A stretch of 64,000 nt of DNA. Source: CAZRIE01 sp964600075 (lineage in GTDB: Bacteria; Bacteroidota; Bacteroidia; Flavobacteriales; Flavobacteriaceae). The stretch lies in NCBI GenBank assembly GCA_964600075.1, contig CAZRIE010000005.1:39426-103425 (forward strand), read 5' to 3'. Position numbers and translations under genes: made by a program. This document shows, one piece after another, positions 61,073-64,000 of the stretch; the first letter of the stretch is position 1; each line of letters starts with the position of its first letter. The notes under the pieces were generated by a model that saw only the letters and a list, made by a program, of their open reading frames with translations, made no database searches and was not told where the DNA came from.

Positions 61073-63406
61073 ATGATTGATTATCAAAAAATAACCAAGG
61101 CCTTTTTTTTCTTTTTTCTTTTTGTTTCTGTATTTGCCACAGCCCAAACCCTTACCCAAACGGTCAAAGGCAGAGTTTTGGATGCCGAAACGGAAGCTCC
61201 GCTATTTGGGGCCAATATTGTTGTCCTCAATGTTGGTTCTCAAAAGGGAGCCATAACCGATGGGCAAGGTTTTTTCCGTTTGGAAGGGATTTCAGTGGGG
61301 CGGGCTTCTTTTCAGTTTACCTTTTTGGGCTACGAAAAGTTTGTAGTTTCCGAAATTATAATCGGCTCCGCTAAGGAAGTAGAACTCACGATTTATTTGA
61401 CCGAAGCCCTTAACGAGCTCGAAGAAGTGGTCTTGGTAGCACCGAGCGATAATAGAACTCCGAATAATAAAATGGCAACGGTCAGCGCACGCTCCTTTAG
61501 TGTAGAGGAGACAAAACGGTTTCCCGCAAGTTTAAGCGACCCTGGGCGTATGGCCGTTTCTTTTGCGGGAGTAACCAATTCTGATGATACAAGTAATGAG
61601 ATTATTATTCGTGGTAACGCGCCCAATCAATTATTATGGCGTATTGAGGGTATTGAGGTACCCGAGCCCAACCATTTTTCAGAAGAGGGGTATTCGCCCG
61701 GTAACGTAAGTTTGATCAGCAGCAATATATTAGGGAAATCCGATTTTTTTACCGGAGCCTTTCCTGCAACCTATGGCAATGCACTTTCCGGTGTATTCGA
61801 TATCAACCTTAGAAATGGAAATAACGAGAAGGGTGAATACGCCTTTCAATTTGGCCTATTGGGTACCGACTTGACTGCGGAAGGTCCTTTTAGCAAGAAC
61901 TATAAGGGCTCTTATTTGATTAATTATCGGTATTCTACAATTGCGTTATTGAACCAAATTACCGATGTAACACCCGGAAGTACACCTACATATCAAGATG
62001 TTTCCATGAAACTGAATTTTCCTCTTGGTGAAAAGACGAATCTTTCCATTTGGGGTATCGGGGGAATAAGTGATGAGGATGAAGACCCTGAGGCCGAAGG
62101 TAATATCTCAAGTGAAGAAATTTTCAAATCCGAAACGTACATTACAGGTTTGACGTTTTCGCACTTCCTAAAGAATAATGACAAGTTGGAAACGCGGGTT
62201 TCCTATTCTGGGAATGCAAGCGATTTTATTTTCGAAGGAAGGAATACCGACACCGGCGATATGTTTGGAGATAGTGACATTCTTAGAAACGGTGCTATAC
62301 GGGTAAGTGCCGATTACACTAAAAAGTATAGTGCCAAGACCACCCTGAATACAGGGGTAATAGCCAGTTTTTTGAAGTACGATGTGCTCACTACGCAGAC
62401 CCTAAATGATCAAACTGCCGATGTGGTCAAAGAAGACGGCAGGGGTACCATGGCCCAAGCCTATATACAGGCAAAATATCGTTTCAGTACCGATATTTCG
62501 ACCACTTTTGGATTGCATAGCACCTATTTTTCGGTAAATGATGATTTTGTGGTCGAACCACGGGTTGGTTTTGAATGGAAGGTAAATCAAAATCATACAC
62601 TAAGTGCCGGGTTTGGGATCCATTCGCGAAGAATGCCCTTGAACCAGTATTTTATAAATATCCCTGAGGGAAACGGGTTTCGAACGCCAAATACCGAAGT
62701 GGACTTGATGCAGGCCGTACATTACATCATTGGGCATGATTGGCGTATAATCAAAAATGGGCACTTGAAAATAGAAGCCTATTATCAAAATTTAAACAAA
62801 GTAGCAATAGCAAAAGATCCCAACTTCACGGCTTCGTATGTGAACGGTCAGTTTATTCCGGCCGAATTAACAGATTCTGGCGATGGGCGAAACTATGGGG
62901 TCGAGTTGACTTTTGAAAAATTCTTTTCCCGCCAGTATTATTTTTTGACTACGGCATCACTTTACGATTCAAAGTACCGCGCCGCCGATGGTAACTGGTA
63001 TGACAGTGCCTACAATTATAACTATACTTTCAACATCGTAGGTGGAAAGGAATTTACGGTAAGTAAGAAAAAGAACAATACCATCGGAATCAATGCGAAG
63101 ACCTTATTGAACGGTGGTAAAAGAGCGACACCTATAGACCAAGAGCTATTTGAGCAAACAGGAGAAGTAAGAATTGACCAAAGGCTCAGAAACACCATCG
63201 AATTGGCTAGTTATTTTAGAGTGGATGCCAGTATTTATTATCGCCTCAACCGTCCGAAAGCATCACATCGGATTTCCTTGGATATTCAAAATGTCACGAA
63301 TCGATTGAATGTCGATACTATTTTTTATGATGGACTTACCGGTGAAATTGGCACAAGCTATCAACTTGAATTGATACCCTTTGTCAACTATCGAATTGAA
63401 TTTTAA
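61073..63406 (+). CDS. TonB-dependent receptor with CarboxypepD_reg-like domain
   Basis: A 777-residue outer-membrane transporter. It has a signal peptide with a phenylalanine-rich core (cleavage near T-A-Q, residue about 24), a CarboxypepD_reg-like domain (about 30-115, V-K-G-R-V-L-D-A-E-T), a plug domain (about 120-250, F-P-A-S-L-S-D-P-G-R and G-N-A-P-N-Q-L-L), and a beta barrel ending in Y-R-I-E-F. There is no SusD partner, which makes a metal-chelate, vitamin or peptide substrate more likely than glycan. An ATG six codons upstream is closed by a stop. It is followed by a terminator hairpin and an ECF sigma gene. Confidence 0.93.
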   Translation: MIDYQKITKAFFFFFLFVSVFATAQTLTQTVKGRVLDAETEAPLFGANIVVLNVGSQKGAITDGQGFFRLEGISVGRASFQFTFLGYEKFVVSEIIIGSAKEVELTIYLTEALNELEEVVLVAPSDNRTPNNKMATVSARSFSVEETKRFPASLSDPGRMAVSFAGVTNSDDTSNEIIIRGNAPNQLLWRIEGIEVPEPNHFSEEGYSPGNVSLISSNILGKSDFFTGAFPATYGNALSGVFDINLRNGNNEKGEYAFQFGLLGTDLTAEGPFSKNYKGSYLINYRYSTIALLNQITDVTPGSTPTYQDVSMKLNFPLGEKTNLSIWGIGGISDEDEDPEAEGNISSEEIFKSETYITGLTFSHFLKNNDKLETRVSYSGNASDFIFEGRNTDTGDMFGDSDILRNGAIRVSADYTKKYSAKTTLNTGVIASFLKYDVLTTQTLNDQTADVVKEDGRGTMAQAYIQAKYRFSTDISTTFGLHSTYFSVNDDFVVEPRVGFEWKVNQNHTLSAGFGIHSRRMPLNQYFINIPEGNGFRTPNTEVDLMQAVHYIIGHDWRIIKNGHLKIEAYYQNLNKVAIAKDPNFTASYVNGQFIPAELTDSGDGRNYGVELTFEKFFSRQYYFLTTASLYDSKYRAADGNWYDSAYNYNYTFNIVGGKEFTVSKKKNNTIGINAKTLLNGGKRATPIDQELFEQTGEVRIDQRLRNTIELASYFRVDASIYYRLNRPKASHRISLDIQNVTNRLNVDTIFYDGLTGEIGTSYQLELIPFVNYRIEF

Positions 63407-63485
63407 GTACTTGGAAATTAATTCGCCAAGGGATATTTGCCTGCTCTCACCGGACCCTATCTATTTCTCTAATACTTCGTAAGTC

Positions 63486-63512
63486 AGGGCATTACTTTTT
63501 GTAATGCCTTTT
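63486..63512 (+). terminator. Intrinsic terminator after TonB receptor
   Basis: An 8-bp stem GGCATTAC/GTAATGCC (63488-63495, 63501-63508) with a TTTTT loop, extended by A-T and G-T pairs, then TTTT. It lies 80 nt after the receptor stop. Confidence 0.8.
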
Positions 63513-63599
63513 CGTATTATTAGGGAATTAAAAAAAATCACTTTTTTTTGTAACCATTTCAGAAAACAGCGGTTTACCCTTTTGAAGACCTAAGATAAA

Positions 63600-64000
63600 A
63601 TGCAGCCATTGACCGACAATGCATTAATGCTCAAAGTGAAATCAGGAGACCTCGATAAATTGGGGCTGTTGTTCGAGCGCCATAAAAAAAGGCTGTTCGG
63701 GTTCTTTTATAATATGAACGGCAATGCTTCGGTCAGTGAAGACCTGGTGCAGAATGTATTCGTACGGATCTTGAAATACAAGCACACGTTTACAGGGGAA
63801 GGTTCTTTCACTGCGTGGATGTTTCGTACGGCCCGAAATGTCAATTATGATTATTACAGAACGCAAAAGAGACATGATCACCAAAACGAACTGAGCTCAG
63901 TGGAATACAAACTAGAAGACGCAGAAGATTTCGATTCTAAAATGCATCAACTAGATAAAGTTTCACAGTTGAACCGGGCAATGCAAAAACTGCCTGTCGA
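63600..64000 (+). CDS. ECF-type RNA polymerase sigma-70 factor, 3' partial
   Basis: An open frame from ATG 63600 (M-Q-P-L-T-D-N-A-L-M-L-K-V) to the window edge, 133 residues. It shows sigma region 2 with L-F-E-R-H-K-K-R-L-F-G-F-F, E-D-L-V-Q-N-V-F-V-R-I-L, and F-T-A-W-M-F-R-T-A-R-N-V-N-Y-D-Y-Y-R; region 4 is cut off. It is an extracytoplasmic-function sigma factor. An anti-sigma gene often follows such genes but lies outside the window. Confidence 0.9.
   Translation, partial: MQPLTDNALMLKVKSGDLDKLGLLFERHKKRLFGFFYNMNGNASVSEDLVQNVFVRILKYKHTFTGEGSFTAWMFRTARNVNYDYYRTQKRHDHQNELSSVEYKLEDAEDFDSKMHQLDKVSQLNRAMQKLPV

Noticed and set aside
1..64000. CRISPR arrays, rRNA genes, phage or insertion-sequence transposase genes
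   Set aside because: Looked for regularly spaced repeats and for transposase, integrase, Cas or rRNA sequences; none was recognised.

Overview
The window comes from a Bacteroidota genome, most likely a marine member of the Flavobacteriaceae. The evidence is a SusC/SusD pair, many lipoproteins with short lipoboxes, Bacteroidota-type TAnnTTTG-like promoter elements, a CarboxypepD_reg TonB-dependent receptor, sigma-54, an ExbB/4-TM/ExbD/ExbD cluster, a formylglycine sulfatase and moderately low GC. No phage, insertion sequence, CRISPR array or rRNA was seen. One 100-N assembly gap (25410-25509) lies inside a gene, and genes are cut at both window edges.

Region 1 (1-6000): the end of a type I sulfatase lipoprotein faces a two-gene mutagenic polymerase cassette (Y-family DinB/ImuB-like, then a short DnaE-like C-family polymerase). 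The cassette has two operator-like repeats ahead of its first ATG. Region 2 (6000-11230): carbohydrate catabolism on the minus strand (glycerate kinase, quinone-oxidoreductase-like dehydrogenase, TIM-barrel lipoprotein, 5-dehydro-4-deoxyglucarate dehydratase), then a plus-strand siroheme-type dehydrogenase and a 161-bp element with 17-bp terminal inverted repeats.

Region 3 (11600-23930) is the most interesting part. It holds DUF1080 x2, PmoA-like and DUF1080 genes, a LacI-family regulator, SusD/SusC, and a Tat-exported TIM-barrel enzyme with a Tat-exported Gfo/Idh/MocA oxidoreductase. This set matches the components of the recently recognised 3-keto-glycoside (oxidative, non-classical) glycan utilisation route. 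Two identical 14-bp LacI-type palindromes, each fused to a -10-like element facing the downstream gene, lie before the DUF1080 operon and before susC. They suggest a regulon controlled by the LacI protein encoded between them.

Region 4 (23940-33000): a planctomycete-like secreted cluster (Tat beta-propeller, DUF1501, c-type-haem PSCyt1-DUF1549-LamG-DUF1553 lipoprotein), diverging from a membrane-anchored winged-helix regulator, followed by a small membrane protein and a sugar-porter MFS permease. Region 5 (33000-47610): envelope and core metabolism (KdtA/WaaA, DegT aminotransferase, GalE, two amidohydrolases, 2-oxoglutarate dehydrogenase E1 and E2, retropepsin-like protease, TatD, asparaginase). 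Region 6 (47720-58780): tRNA-Ser(GGA), the ExbB/ExbD energy-transduction cluster and a beta-barrel protein, then a collinear minus-strand block pyrH-frr-RND/MMPL-asnS-rpoN-PAP2-like. Region 7 (58960-64000): an M61 peptidase lipoprotein, a TonB-dependent receptor and the start of an ECF sigma factor.

All functions are read from sequence and family knowledge. No search or alignment was run.
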